Positions 7,333 to 15,084 of a stretch of 34,566 nucleotides of DNA are shown here, piece after piece. The position numbers and the translations under genes were made by a program. The notes under the pieces are model-generated. The model was not told where the DNA came from, did not search any database, and saw nothing but the letters and a program-made list of their open reading frames with translations. Each line of letters starts with the position of its first letter. Position 1 is the stretch's first letter. Location: the NCBI GenBank assembly GCA_021823625.1, contig JAKANS010000055.1, positions 1-34,566 of the forward strand. The letters run 5' to 3'. The stretch is from a bacterium. Lineage in GTDB: Bacteria > Verrucomicrobiota > Verrucomicrobiia > Limisphaerales > J093.

Positions 7333-8670
7333 ATGAACTCCCATAGCGCTTCCGCCGAGGCATCTCCGATGCGTTCGCCTCAATTCCCACTCAACCGCCG
7401 GCGCTTCCTGCGTTCGGCCCTCACCGCCACCGCGGCGCCACTCGTCGTGCCAGGCGCGGTGCTGGGCTTGAACGGCGCCACGGCGCCAAACAGCCGCATC
7501 GCGCTTGGCGGCATCGGTCTGGGCAATCGCGCCATGTTCACCCTGCCCAATTTCCTGGCGATGCCGGATGTGCAGTACGTCGCCGTGAGCGACGCCCGGG
7601 AGGATCGTCGCAAGGTGTCGAGCGAGGCGGTCAACGCCCATTACGGCAACCACGACTGCCGGGTCTATCACGATTTCCGCGAGCTGCTCGCGCAAAAAGA
7701 CCTCGACGCCGTGTACATCGCCACCGGCAACCGCTGGCACGCGATGGCCTCGATGTTCGCCGCGCGCGCCGGCAAGGATGTCTATTGCGAGAAGCCGATC
7801 AGTCTCACCATCCGCGAAGGCCGCCAGCTCGTGGACATGTGCCGCCGCTGCGGCACGATTTACCAGGCCGGCACCCAGCGGCGCTCGACCGAGAGTTATC
7901 AATTCGCCCGCCGGTTGGTCCTGCAAGGCAAGATCGGCAAGGTCCACACGGTCGAAATGCAGGTGTGGACCGGCGGCACGGTGCCGCATCAGAAGGCCAC
8001 CGCCGTGCCGGCCGGCTGGGATTACGACCAATGGCTCGGGCCGGTGCAATGGCGTCCGTTCGTGCCCGGCCGCGTGAACGGCTGGCCGTACTTTTGGGAC
8101 ACCGGCGAGGGCATGCACACGGACATGGGCACGCATTACACCGACCAGATGCAATGGGTGCTCGGCACCGACAACACCGCCCCGGTCGAGTTCGAGACCA
8201 GCGACATGGTCTGGCCCGACCCGAAGCAGTGGATGAGCGAAACCGCCATCTCCGGCACGTTCAAATGCCGGTACGCGAACGGCGTTCAAGGCATCCTTTA
8301 TCAGCGAAAGGGCTTTACTGACCGTTACATTCGCTACATCGGCGACGCCGGCTGGGTGCAGGTGGACGACGAAACGGACGTCGTCACCGCCGAACCGAAG
8401 TCGATCCTGCAAACCCGGGAAGGCGGCGGCTTGAGTTGGGCCAACGCCAGCTCGCACATCCGCAACCTGCTCGATTGCATCCGCAGCCGCCGGCCGACGC
8501 TGTGCAATCCGGAGGTCGGCCACCGCGCGCAAAGCATCGTCCAATCCATGACCATCAGCGCCCGGCTGAACCGGAAGCTCAAGTGGGACCCGGTCAAGGA
8601 GGTCTTCGACTGCGAGGAAGCCAACCGCATGTTGTACCGCGAGCCGCGCGCGCCGTGGCGGGTGGTGTGA
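7333..8670 (+). CDS. Tat-exported Gfo/Idh/MocA-family oxidoreductase
   Basis: A 445-residue NAD(P)-dependent sugar oxidoreductase-like protein. The N-terminus has a twin-arginine signal (NRRRFLRSAL followed by a hydrophobic stretch and PGAVLG), so the folded protein with bound cofactor is probably exported. The Rossmann region begins RIALGGIGLGNRA. The family motif EKP is at 153-155, and the second domain runs from about 170. Start 7333 is chosen as the first ATG giving a compact Tat n-region; ATG 7369 also works. The substrate is unknown. Related families include inositol or glucose dehydrogenases and the NAD-dependent GH109 glycosidases, and the nearby secreted hydrolases make a carbohydrate role likely. 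The HEAT-repeat gene starts 35 bp downstream, probably in the same transcript. Confidence 0.9.
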   Translation: MNSHSASAEASPMRSPQFPLNRRRFLRSALTATAAPLVVPGAVLGLNGATAPNSRIALGGIGLGNRAMFTLPNFLAMPDVQYVAVSDAREDRRKVSSEAVNAHYGNHDCRVYHDFRELLAQKDLDAVYIATGNRWHAMASMFAARAGKDVYCEKPISLTIREGRQLVDMCRRCGTIYQAGTQRRSTESYQFARRLVLQGKIGKVHTVEMQVWTGGTVPHQKATAVPAGWDYDQWLGPVQWRPFVPGRVNGWPYFWDTGEGMHTDMGTHYTDQMQWVLGTDNTAPVEFETSDMVWPDPKQWMSETAISGTFKCRYANGVQGILYQRKGFTDRYIRYIGDAGWVQVDDETDVVTAEPKSILQTREGGGLSWANASSHIRNLLDCIRSRRPTLCNPEVGHRAQSIVQSMTISARLNRKLKWDPVKEVFDCEEANRMLYREPRAPWRVV

Positions 8671-8705
8671 ACGCACGAACCGGAAACCTTCAACGAATTC
8701 GCCCG

Positions 8706-10829
8706 ATGAAATCCCATCTCCTCTCGATCTCTGCGCAAACAACCCACGGGTTCTGGTCCGGTCACAGGTGGGGCGAGACTCCGTCGAGCCCAGCCCCGAA
8801 GCGACTCGGCCTTTCGCCCACCCGACCGCGCGCCTTCTACGCCGCCATTTGCCGTGCCGCGGCGGTCTTGGTGGCAATCGCCGTGGCGGTGTCCTGCCCG
8901 ATCCGCGCCGCTTCTGAAAGCGCCCCCCTCGACGCCTTGATGCATTACGAATCCGGCGCCGATGCCACGCCGCTGCGCCAGTACGAACAACTGGTCGCCC
9001 AGTCCGTCAACGACGCTGCGCTCCGCGCGTCGGTCGAAGCCGACCTGCTGCGCGTGCTGGCCGGCGACTCCACCTTCGAGGCCAAACGCTTCGCCTGCCT
9101 GAACCTCGCGGTCATCGGGACCGAAGCCTCGGTCCCGGCGCTGGCGGCCTTGCTGAAACAAGACGAAACCGTCGGCATCGCCTGCGCCGCACTGGCGCAG
9201 AACCCATCGCCAAAGGCGACCGCCGAACTGCGCAAGGCGCTGGGTTCAACAACGGGTCGGTCCCAAGCCCAGGTGGCGCATGCGCTGGGTGTGCGCAAAG
9301 ACACCAAGGCGGTGGCGCAACTGAACAAGCTGACCAGCGGCAGCGACCTCGACGCCGCCGAGGCAGCGATCGTCGCCCTCGGCAAGATCGGCACGCCGGG
9401 TGCGCAAAAGACGCTCGCCGCCCTCCGCCAGGAGTGCCCCGAAGCCTTGAGCCGCGCGGTTGTCGAGGCCTCGCTGAGCTTGGCCGAAGACCTGGCTGCC
9501 AGGGGCCGGCCGCGGATCGCCGCCGGCATTTACGGCGAATTGCTCGTACCTTCGCGGCCCGTGGACATCCGACGCGGCGCGTTCGGCGGCTTGGTGCGAT
9601 TGGACCGTGACGGCGGAGAAAAACGAATCGTGGAAACGTTGCGGGACAGCGACGCCACGCTCAAGCCGACCGCCATCGCCGCCACGGTGAACGTCAAAGC
9701 TAGTGGCGCCTCGAAGAAGTTCGCCGCCGAACTGCCGAAGCTCGAGCCGCACGAACAGGTGCTGCTGATCGAGGCACTCGCACAACGCGGCGATCCAGCC
9801 GCGCGCGTCGCCGTCCAGGAACAACTCGGCGCCGCGGACAAATCCGTTCGGCTCGCGGCCATCCAGGCGGTTGGCCAGGATGGCGATGCCGCCACCGTGC
9901 CGGTGCTCGCGCGGGCCCTGCCGGCCGCGCAAAGTCCGGAGGAACTCAAAGCCATCGAACTGGCGCTCGCGAGCTTGCGTGGCGGCGACGACACCGACAA
10001 AGCGCTGATGGCCCAACTGCGCAACCGCATGGCCGGCCCGAAGACGCCGATCCTGGCTGCGTTGGTGCATCGCGCCAACCGGATCGCCTTCCTAGCCTTT
10101 GTCAGCGAAGCGGGCAGCAGCGATGCCGCCACCGCCAAACTGGCGTTTCAAGGCTTGAGCCGGGTGGCGCAACCGGACGACGTGGCGGCGCTGCTCCAGG
10201 CGCTTGCCGGTCTCCGCGCGGACGGCGCGCGCGAGGAAGCCGAGGCCTCGATTGGCCAGGTGCTGAACCGCGCAGGCGACCCGGCCGGCCACTCGGCGGC
10301 GGTGCGCGAAGCACTGACCCAGGCAAAGACCGTGCCGGCCCGCTGTTCGCTGCTTCGACTACTGGTGGCCTGCCCGGATGCACCGGCGCTGGCGACGGTG
10401 AAGTCCGTGCTGGGCGACGCCGACCCGCAGGTGAAGGAAGCGGCGATGCGCACGCTGGCCGACTGGCCGAACGCCGCGGCGTGGGAGCCGTTGATCGCGG
10501 TTTATCGTCAGGCCGGGAGCGAGACGGAACGCGTGCTCGCCCTCCGCGGCCTGGCACGTCTCTTGGGCGAGGAAAACGCCAAACCCGATGCGCAGTTGAT
10601 CGGCCGCTATCGTGAGTTGCTCGGCAGCGCGAAGGGTGACAACGACCGCAAGCTGGTGCTGGGACCGCTGGCGGGCTGCGCGCATCCCGATGCCTTGAAG
10701 CTCGCCGTCGAGCAACTCGACCAGCCCGGCGTCCGCGCCGAAGCGGCTCAGGCCGTAAAAGCCATCGCCGAAGCCATCAAGCCCCAGCATCCGCAGGAAG
10801 CGGCCGAGGCATTGAAGAAAATCCAGTGA
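8706..10829 (+). CDS. Exported HEAT-repeat protein
   Basis: About 707 residues. The first ATG after the oxidoreductase stop (8706) is used. The true secretion signal is the hydrophobic stretch AAAVLVAIAVAVSC near residues 53-66, leaving an unusually long n-region that contains repeat-encoded RWGETPSSPAP. The mature protein is a run of roughly 30-residue alpha-helical repeats from about residue 100 to the end, with the pattern VPALAALLK, AQVAHALGV, AAEAAIVALGKIG, VRLAAIQAVG and VKEAAMRTLADWP. HEAT solenoids are protein-interaction scaffolds. In this phylum they are often attached to periplasmic redox or sugar-processing systems, which fits the upstream oxidoreductase. No catalytic motif or haem CXXCH is present. 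Confidence 0.85.
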   Translation: MKSHLLSISAQTTHGFWSGHRWGETPSSPAPKRLGLSPTRPRAFYAAICRAAAVLVAIAVAVSCPIRAASESAPLDALMHYESGADATPLRQYEQLVAQSVNDAALRASVEADLLRVLAGDSTFEAKRFACLNLAVIGTEASVPALAALLKQDETVGIACAALAQNPSPKATAELRKALGSTTGRSQAQVAHALGVRKDTKAVAQLNKLTSGSDLDAAEAAIVALGKIGTPGAQKTLAALRQECPEALSRAVVEASLSLAEDLAARGRPRIAAGIYGELLVPSRPVDIRRGAFGGLVRLDRDGGEKRIVETLRDSDATLKPTAIAATVNVKASGASKKFAAELPKLEPHEQVLLIEALAQRGDPAARVAVQEQLGAADKSVRLAAIQAVGQDGDAATVPVLARALPAAQSPEELKAIELALASLRGGDDTDKALMAQLRNRMAGPKTPILAALVHRANRIAFLAFVSEAGSSDAATAKLAFQGLSRVAQPDDVAALLQALAGLRADGAREEAEASIGQVLNRAGDPAGHSAAVREALTQAKTVPARCSLLRLLVACPDAPALATVKSVLGDADPQVKEAAMRTLADWPNAAAWEPLIAVYRQAGSETERVLALRGLARLLGEENAKPDAQLIGRYRELLGSAKGDNDRKLVLGPLAGCAHPDALKLAVEQLDQPGVRAEAAQAVKAIAEAIKPQHPQEAAEALKKIQ
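8767..8795 (+). repeat. Dispersed repeat copy B in the HEAT-protein leader
   Basis: Second copy of the GGTGGGGCGAGACTCCG-containing repeat, 27/29 identical to 5773-5801. It encodes RWGETPSSPA within the long n-region before the signal-peptide hydrophobic core. A shorter relative, GCGAGACTCCG, occurs near 13689. Confidence 0.7.
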
Positions 10830-10916
10830 GCGGGCGCGTACGCCATCACCGGAACAAACTTGGCCGACCAGCATCTCCCCCGGCACCTGAAGTGTTTGGG
10901 ACCGCCACGAGGCGGC

Positions 10917-10945
10917 TTGCTGCCACCTCCGAAGCGTCGTAGCGT
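10917..10945 (+). promoter_or_regulatory. Candidate promoter of the addiction-module remnant
   Basis: TTGCTG (10917-10922), a 17-bp spacer, then TAGCGT (10940-10945). The predicted transcription start coincides with the ATG at 10952, which I believe was the original antitoxin start. Confidence 0.4.
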
Positions 10946-10977
10946 CTTGCCATGCTTGAGTCGTCCCAGATCGCCAG

Positions 10978-11169
10978 ATGAGCATCGCCGAGCGGTTGCA
11001 GGCGATGGAGCAGTTGTGGGACGCCCTTTGCCGGGACCCGGCGGAGGTTCCGTCGCCGCAGTGGCACGCGGAAGTGCTCGCCGACCGGAAGGCGCGAGCG
11101 CAGCGGGGTGAAGCGAAGTTTCTCACCTTGGAGCAACTGAGATCGCGTCTTCGGGCTGCGGCGGCGTGA
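10978..11169 (+). CDS. Addiction-module component (TIGR02574-like antitoxin), N-terminus probably frameshifted
   Basis: A 63-residue protein beginning MSIAERLQAMEQLWDAL. It continues with PQWHAEVLADR and ends FLTLEQLRSRL, the order of motifs in the small antitoxin family TIGR02574, which partners RelE/ParE toxins. Family members usually carry about ten extra residues before this point. A second ATG at 10952 opens a nine-codon frame (MLESSQIAR) whose TGA overlaps ATG 10978. One inserted base between them would give MLESSQIA joined to MSIAERL, a typical family start. So the gene has probably lost a base and may now initiate internally at 10978. The toxin that should follow is reduced to its first codons. 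Confidence 0.7.
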   Translation: MSIAERLQAMEQLWDALCRDPAEVPSPQWHAEVLADRKARAQRGEAKFLTLEQLRSRLRAAAA

Positions 11170-11196
11170 CCGTTGTCATCCTCGAGGATGCGGCCG
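11166..11196 (+). pseudogene. 5' stub of a RelE/ParE-type toxin gene
   Basis: A GTG at 11166 overlaps the antitoxin stop and reads VTVVILEDAA, the expected first strand and helix start of a RelE/ParE toxin in this kind of module. After about ten codons the frame becomes low-complexity Gly/Ala/Val that is the antisense of the outer-membrane-protein fragment to the right. The toxin body is absent. The call rests on position and this short match, so it is an inference. Confidence 0.5.
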
Positions 11197-11539
11197 CGGT
11201 GGGCGGCGATGTGGTCGGCGCGGATGGTGCGAGTGCCGGGGCGCGATTGGTCGGAGCCGCCGCTGGCGCGTTCTCGAGCTGGCGGAGGCGCTGTGCGAGT
11301 TGTTGCATCCGCGACTCGTAGTCGGCGCGCAATTGCTGCATCTCGCGGCGCAGCGCTTCCATCTCCGGGTTGGGTGCCGACTGGGCCAGCGCCGCGGTCG
11401 CTGCCAACAGAACAGCAAACAGCGTCACCCAAAACCGACCGTGCTTTTGTCTGGGGATGCGCAGGCCGGGGAGACGGTGGATGGCGTGAAGGTGGCGGAA
11501 GCGGCGGAGCGCGGGCGGCTTTATAAGCAGGGTGGGCAT
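11190..11539 (-). pseudogene. 5' fragment of a porin-like outer-membrane protein gene
   Basis: Reading leftwards from about 11539, the frame gives a basic n-region, a signal peptide (FWVTLFAVLLAATAALAQ) and a coiled coil (EMEALRREMQQLRADY, then SRMQQLAQRLRQLE). An Ala/Pro-rich linker follows. This is the usual N-terminal layout of porins or other outer-membrane channels in this phylum. No beta-barrel follows: at about 11190 the frame enters DNA that is clearly the antisense of the addiction-module antitoxin, and it stops at 11123. The gene is therefore cut to roughly its first 115 codons. The exact start codon is uncertain. It diverges from leuC. Confidence 0.6.
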
Positions 11540-11612
11540 GGGCGGTGCGGGCGCAGAGTCGGCGCGCCGGCGGGGGCGTCAAGCGGCCGGCGGGTGTGGC
11601 CGTAACCGTTGG

Positions 11613-11641
11613 TTGCCGAAGGCGGCGGAGTTGGCTAGCTT
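11613..11641 (+). promoter_or_regulatory. Candidate promoter of leuC
   Basis: TTGCCG (11613-11618), a 17-bp spacer, then TAGCTT (11636-11641), with the ATG 16 bases further on. No Shine-Dalgarno sequence is seen in the short leader. Confidence 0.45.
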
Positions 11642-11657
11642 TCACCCAGTTTGTGTT

Positions 11658-13031
11658 ATGACACTGACCGAAAGAATACTCGCCCGCGCCGCCGGCAAGG
11701 CGCGGGTTGAAGCCGGAGACAATGTCTGGGTGAACGCCGACATGCTGATGACGCACGACGTCTGCGGGCCGGGGACGATCGGGGTTTTCAAGCGCGAGTT
11801 TGGCATGAATGCGAAGGTCTGGGACCGCCAGAGGGTGGTCATCATCCCCGACCATTACATCTTCACGGCGGACTCGAACTCCAACCGGAACGTGAACCTG
11901 CTCCGCGATTTCGTGCGCGAGCAGAACCTGCCGTATTTCTACGACGTGATCGACGACCCGAAAGGCACCTGGCAGTTCGATGCCGCCAAGGGCAACCGGT
12001 TCCGCCAATTCGGCACGCACTATGCCGGGGTCTGCCACAGCGCGTTGCCGCAGAAAGGCCACACGCGCCCCGGCGAGGTATTGTTCGGCACCGATTCGCA
12101 TACGTGCACGGCGGGCGCGTTCAACGAGTTCGCCACCGGCATCGGCAACACCGACGCGGGTTTTGTGATGGGCACGGGCAAGCTCTTGCTCAAGGTGCCG
12201 GAAACGATGCATTTCCGGCTCGAAGGCCGGCTCCAACCGGGCGTGATGGCCAAGGACATCATCCTGCACATCATCGGCGAAATCGGCTTCGATGGCGCGA
12301 CCTACCGGGCGATGCAATTCGACGGCCCCGGCGTGGCCGGGCTTTCGATGGACGACCGGATGACGATCGCGAACATGGCGATCGAGGCGGGCGGCAAGAA
12401 CGGCATTTTCGAATTCGACGCCCGCACCGCGGAGTACGTCGAGGCGCGGACGAAGTTGAACGGCACGAAGGCGGCGTACGAGCCAGCCGAGTCGGACCGC
12501 GACCAGAAGTTCGTGTACGAATCGGTGGTGGACCTGAGCCAACTGGAGCCAACCGTGGCCTGCCATCCCGATCCGGGCCAACGCAAAAAGGCGAAGGAAC
12601 TGGGCGCCATCAAGCTCGACCGCGCGTACGTCGGTTCGTGCACGGGCGGCAAAACCAGCGATTTCGTCGAGTTCGCCCGCATCGTGCGCGGCAAGCAGGT
12701 GGTCATCGACACGTTCGGCGTGCCGGCGACGCCGGAGATCGTGCATGAATTGCAGACCACGCGCTGGGGCGACCAGACGATCTGGCAAATCCTCGTCACG
12801 GCGGGTGTGCAGATGACCGAGAACGCGGGTTGCGCGGCGTGTCTCGGCGGCCCGGTGGACACGTTCGGTCGGATGAACCAGGCCGCGCTCAAGTGCATCA
12901 GCGCCACCAACCGGAACTTTCCCGGCCGCATGGGCCACAAGGAATCGCAAGTGTTCCTCGCCTCGCCCGCCACGGTGGGGGCCAGCGCGCTCACGGGCCG
13001 GATCACCGATCCACGCGAGTACCTGCCCTGA
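11658..13031 (+). CDS. leuC: 3-isopropylmalate dehydratase large subunit (LeuC/HacA-type aconitase)
   Basis: A 457-residue [4Fe-4S] aconitase-superfamily hydro-lyase. It isomerises 2-isopropylmalate to 3-isopropylmalate in leucine synthesis, acting with a separate small subunit. Cluster ligands are visible at C328 (GSCTGGKTSD), C392 and C395 (GCAACLGG). Other signatures are MLMTHDVCGPGTI, the HYAGVCHSALPQKG and FGTDSHTCTAGAF blocks, and FPGRMGHKESQVFLASP near the end. The GGKTSDF form and overall length fit the HacA-like branch found in archaea and many bacteria, so homoaconitase activity cannot be excluded. ATG 11658 follows a good promoter and matches the family start. No leuD lies beside it: the next gene is an acetyltransferase. 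Confidence 0.92.
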   Translation: MTLTERILARAAGKARVEAGDNVWVNADMLMTHDVCGPGTIGVFKREFGMNAKVWDRQRVVIIPDHYIFTADSNSNRNVNLLRDFVREQNLPYFYDVIDDPKGTWQFDAAKGNRFRQFGTHYAGVCHSALPQKGHTRPGEVLFGTDSHTCTAGAFNEFATGIGNTDAGFVMGTGKLLLKVPETMHFRLEGRLQPGVMAKDIILHIIGEIGFDGATYRAMQFDGPGVAGLSMDDRMTIANMAIEAGGKNGIFEFDARTAEYVEARTKLNGTKAAYEPAESDRDQKFVYESVVDLSQLEPTVACHPDPGQRKKAKELGAIKLDRAYVGSCTGGKTSDFVEFARIVRGKQVVIDTFGVPATPEIVHELQTTRWGDQTIWQILVTAGVQMTENAGCAACLGGPVDTFGRMNQAALKCISATNRNFPGRMGHKESQVFLASPATVGASALTGRITDPREYLP

Positions 13032-13181
13032 CGCGCCTCGAGTGTCCAACTTCCACCGCTTCCGGGTGAACGTTGAAAACCGGCGGCGCCGACGCTCCGT
13101 TGACTGGGAGCGTTCGCACTGCGCACCACGATGCAAAATCAACGCCTAGCTGAAGAATGCTTTCCGACTGACCTTGACCCC

Positions 13182-13595
13182 ATGATCACTTACCGACCGG
13201 GCAACGCCCTCGATGTGGACGCCGTGATCGAGTTGTACCGCGCCTCGACGCTGGGGGAGCGCCGGCCGGTGGAGGATCGCGACCGGATGGCGCGCATGTT
13301 GCGCGAAGCGAACCTGGTGGTCACGGCTTGGGACGGCGAGCAATTGGTGGGGGTCGCGCGGTCGCTGAGCGATTTCGCCTACGTGACCTACCTTTCCGAC
13401 CTCGCCGTTCACGTCGCCTGGCAGCGACAAGGAATCGGTCGCGAACTGATCCGACGGACGCGCGAATTGGCGGGAGCGAAGGCGACCTTGGTGCTTTTGG
13501 CGGCGCCCGCGGCCACGGAATATTATCCGCGGCTTGGCTTCGTCCGGCACGAGCAGGCCTGGATGCTCGGTCCGGGCGACGAGTTCAAAACCTGA
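13182..13595 (+). CDS. GNAT-family N-acetyltransferase
   Basis: A 137-residue acetyl-CoA-dependent acyltransferase. It begins MITYRPGNALDVDAVIELYR. The central strand (YLSDLAVHVAWQRQGIGREL) contains the pyrophosphate-binding Q-R-Q-G-I-G loop. The C-terminal YYPRLGFVRH is the usual Tyr-rich end of the fold. An in-frame ATG at 13131 would add 17 residues with no family resemblance, so ATG 13182 is preferred. The substrate is unknown. It lies 150 bp after leuC on the same strand and may be co-transcribed, but no functional link is evident. Confidence 0.88.
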   Translation: MITYRPGNALDVDAVIELYRASTLGERRPVEDRDRMARMLREANLVVTAWDGEQLVGVARSLSDFAYVTYLSDLAVHVAWQRQGIGRELIRRTRELAGAKATLVLLAAPAATEYYPRLGFVRHEQAWMLGPGDEFKT

Positions 13596-13816
13596 CTTGG
13601 GGATCCGAGGTTGTGGTCAGCGCTGGAAGCGGCGGGCGCGCTCGGCGGGGATTTTGTCTTCGGGCGGCCGAACGCCAGAGCCGTTAAAAGCGAGACTCCG
13701 AAGCAGGCTTGGGCGGCGGCTCAGGAGGTTCGATCAACCGGGGTTGGAGCCCCACGCGGAAAAACTGCCGGCGCGCAGAACGGCTGAGCCGTGCGGAACG
13801 AATCCGGCCGGGACGA
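13596..13816. other. Noncoding gap between the acetyltransferase and lipoprotein genes
   Basis: No gene was recognised on either strand between these convergent genes. On the minus strand ACGGCT-C-AGCCGT (near 13784-13796) is a short hairpin followed after 15 bases by TTTTT. It is a weak terminator candidate for the lipoprotein operon. A GCGAGACTCCG element near 13689 resembles the dispersed repeat in copA. Confidence 0.35.
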
Positions 13817-13996
13817 TCAACGGCCTTCCATCATGCCGGCCGGCAAACCGTTTTCCCAGCTCTTGGGGGCATTCCACGGGCGCTCGGAGAGGTTTTCGGA
13901 ATCGGTCGTGGAGGCGCAGCCGGCGGCAAAGCCGAGCAGGCCCAGAGCTACGATGAGACGGGAATGCCGGCGGAAAAAACGGACCAGGATCGCCAT
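13817..13996 (-). CDS. Small predicted lipoprotein (59 residues)
   Basis: A short gene directly downstream of the coiled-coil protein, with one base between the TAA at 13998-14000 and the ATG at 13994-13996. The product starts MAILVRFFRRHSRLIVALGL and has a lipobox-like AAGC with the modifiable Cys at residue 27. The mature peptide is only 33 residues (STTDSENLSERPWNAPKSWE, then NGLPAGMMEGR). The clear signal peptide, the lipobox and the tight spacing support a real gene. A membrane-anchored accessory to the upstream coiled-coil protein is likely. No function is known to me. Confidence 0.75.
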   Translation of the reverse strand: MAILVRFFRRHSRLIVALGLLGFAAGCASTTDSENLSERPWNAPKSWENGLPAGMMEGR

Positions 13997-13997
13997 G

Positions 13998-14753
13998 TTA
14001 CTTGAGCACTTCGTCGCCCACCTTCAGGTCCGCCTGTTTCCATTCGGACATCACGTTGGCGATGGATTGGTCTTCCTCGACCTTGGCGATTTTCACCTTG
14101 GCCACCAGCTTGCCGTCCCGGTTTACGAGCAGCTCGCCGCGTTCGACGGCGCCCTCTTTACGGCCCAGGTCGAGCACCACAAAGTCCCATTGCGGATCCA
14201 CGGCCAAAACCTTGCCGTTGCGGGCCAGCTTCATGTCGGGCGGCAGATCCCGGCCTCCTTCGTAAATGTCCAGCCGCGCCTTGGTCTGCTGGTATTGGGT
14301 GAGCAACAACTTGTTTTCCGACGTCATGCCGGCCAACGCTTCCTTCGCCCGTTCCAGCGCGATCAAGCGCGAACGGACCTCTTCCACCGGGATGGTCAGG
14401 GCTTTCCAGGCGGCCAAGTTGCGATTCGCGTCCGTCAGTTCGCCCTTGGTCTTGTTCAATTCCGCCTCGTTCTTGTCGGCGCGGGTCTGCTGGGTATTTG
14501 CCCGGGCGGTCTGGGCGTCCAGTTGTTCCTTGGTGCCCGCCAGATCCCGATCGAGCTTGTCGGCGCGTTCGTTGGCGGATTTGGCATCTGCCGACGCCTT
14601 CCGCTCCGCCTCCTGCGACGCCGTGAGCTGGGTCCGGGTCTCATGCAGGTCGGTCTGGAGACCGCCGATCTTGGTGGCCACCTGCATGTGGCTGACGACA
14701 AAGATGGCAATGCCGGCCACAATGGCGACGATCAGGCTGATTCGCTGGAGCAT
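13998..14753 (-). CDS. Membrane-anchored coiled-coil protein of unknown function
   Basis: 251 residues. One N-terminal transmembrane helix (ISLIVAIVAGIAIFVVS, about residues 5-21) is followed by a coiled coil from about 28 to 110 (TQLTASQEAERKASADAKSA and onward). A mixed helical segment covers about 115-165. A compact beta-rich C-terminal domain begins near 180 (KVLAVDPQWDFVVLDLGRKE) and ends LKVGDEVLK. The layout resembles envelope scaffold proteins such as MreC-like proteins, but no diagnostic motif was found. The soluble part probably lies in the periplasm. It forms a two-gene operon with the small lipoprotein and diverges from ileS. Confidence 0.75.
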   Translation of the reverse strand: MLQRISLIVAIVAGIAIFVVSHMQVATKIGGLQTDLHETRTQLTASQEAERKASADAKSANERADKLDRDLAGTKEQLDAQTARANTQQTRADKNEAELNKTKGELTDANRNLAAWKALTIPVEEVRSRLIALERAKEALAGMTSENKLLLTQYQQTKARLDIYEGGRDLPPDMKLARNGKVLAVDPQWDFVVLDLGRKEGAVERGELLVNRDGKLVAKVKIAKVEEDQSIANVMSEWKQADLKVGDEVLK

Positions 14754-14883
14754 GGTACTAAATCGTTAAGCGTCTGAACTCTCCGGCAGCTTATTATCAC
14801 GACCGCCCGTGTCAACGCTGGTTTCCTCGGCCGTTGCCGGTCCCACCGGGGATAACCCTGCCGCGCCGCCGTTTACCTCGGCC

Positions 14884-14898
14884 GGCACGGCTTTTGCA
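14884..14898 (+). promoter_or_regulatory. Possible sigma-54 (-24/-12) promoter
   Basis: GGCACGGCTTTTGCA fits GG-N10-GC with the conserved CACG and TTGCA parts. It points towards ileS, with about 200 bases of leader. It could be chance in GC-rich DNA. Confidence 0.3.
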
Positions 14899-15054
14899 CA
14901 TTTACATCCACGGGCCGTACTAAGCAAGCCACGTTCCAACTTCGCTCCGGAATCCGCCGGGCACCGGTTTGGAACACCTTGCGGCTTTCTGCAATGCCAG
15001 GCTCCGCAAGCCTGGGCGTTGGATCGGTCTCGGCCCAAAAGCGCCGTTGCCAAC

Positions 15055-15084
15055 TTGCCGCCGCCACCCACCCCCTGCTAGGCT
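15055..15084 (+). promoter_or_regulatory. Candidate promoter of ileS
   Basis: TTGCCG (15055-15060), an 18-bp spacer, then TAGGCT (15079-15084), 26 bases before the ATG. The -35 hexamer is the same as in front of leuC. No Shine-Dalgarno sequence lies before the start. Confidence 0.4.

Noticed and set aside
10359..13142. A 927-codon minus-strand frame opposite leuC and the HEAT gene
   Set aside because: It spans two real genes, an intergenic gap and the toxin-antitoxin remnant, with no recognisable domain; it is a composition shadow.
13728..13760. tRNA-like GGTTCGATCAACC segment
   Set aside because: No acceptor, D or anticodon stems can be built around it.
14960..15020. T-box riboswitch before ileS
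   Set aside because: TTTGGAACACCTTGCGG only loosely recalls the T-box core, no specifier stem was found, and the segment looks like an interspersed repeat.
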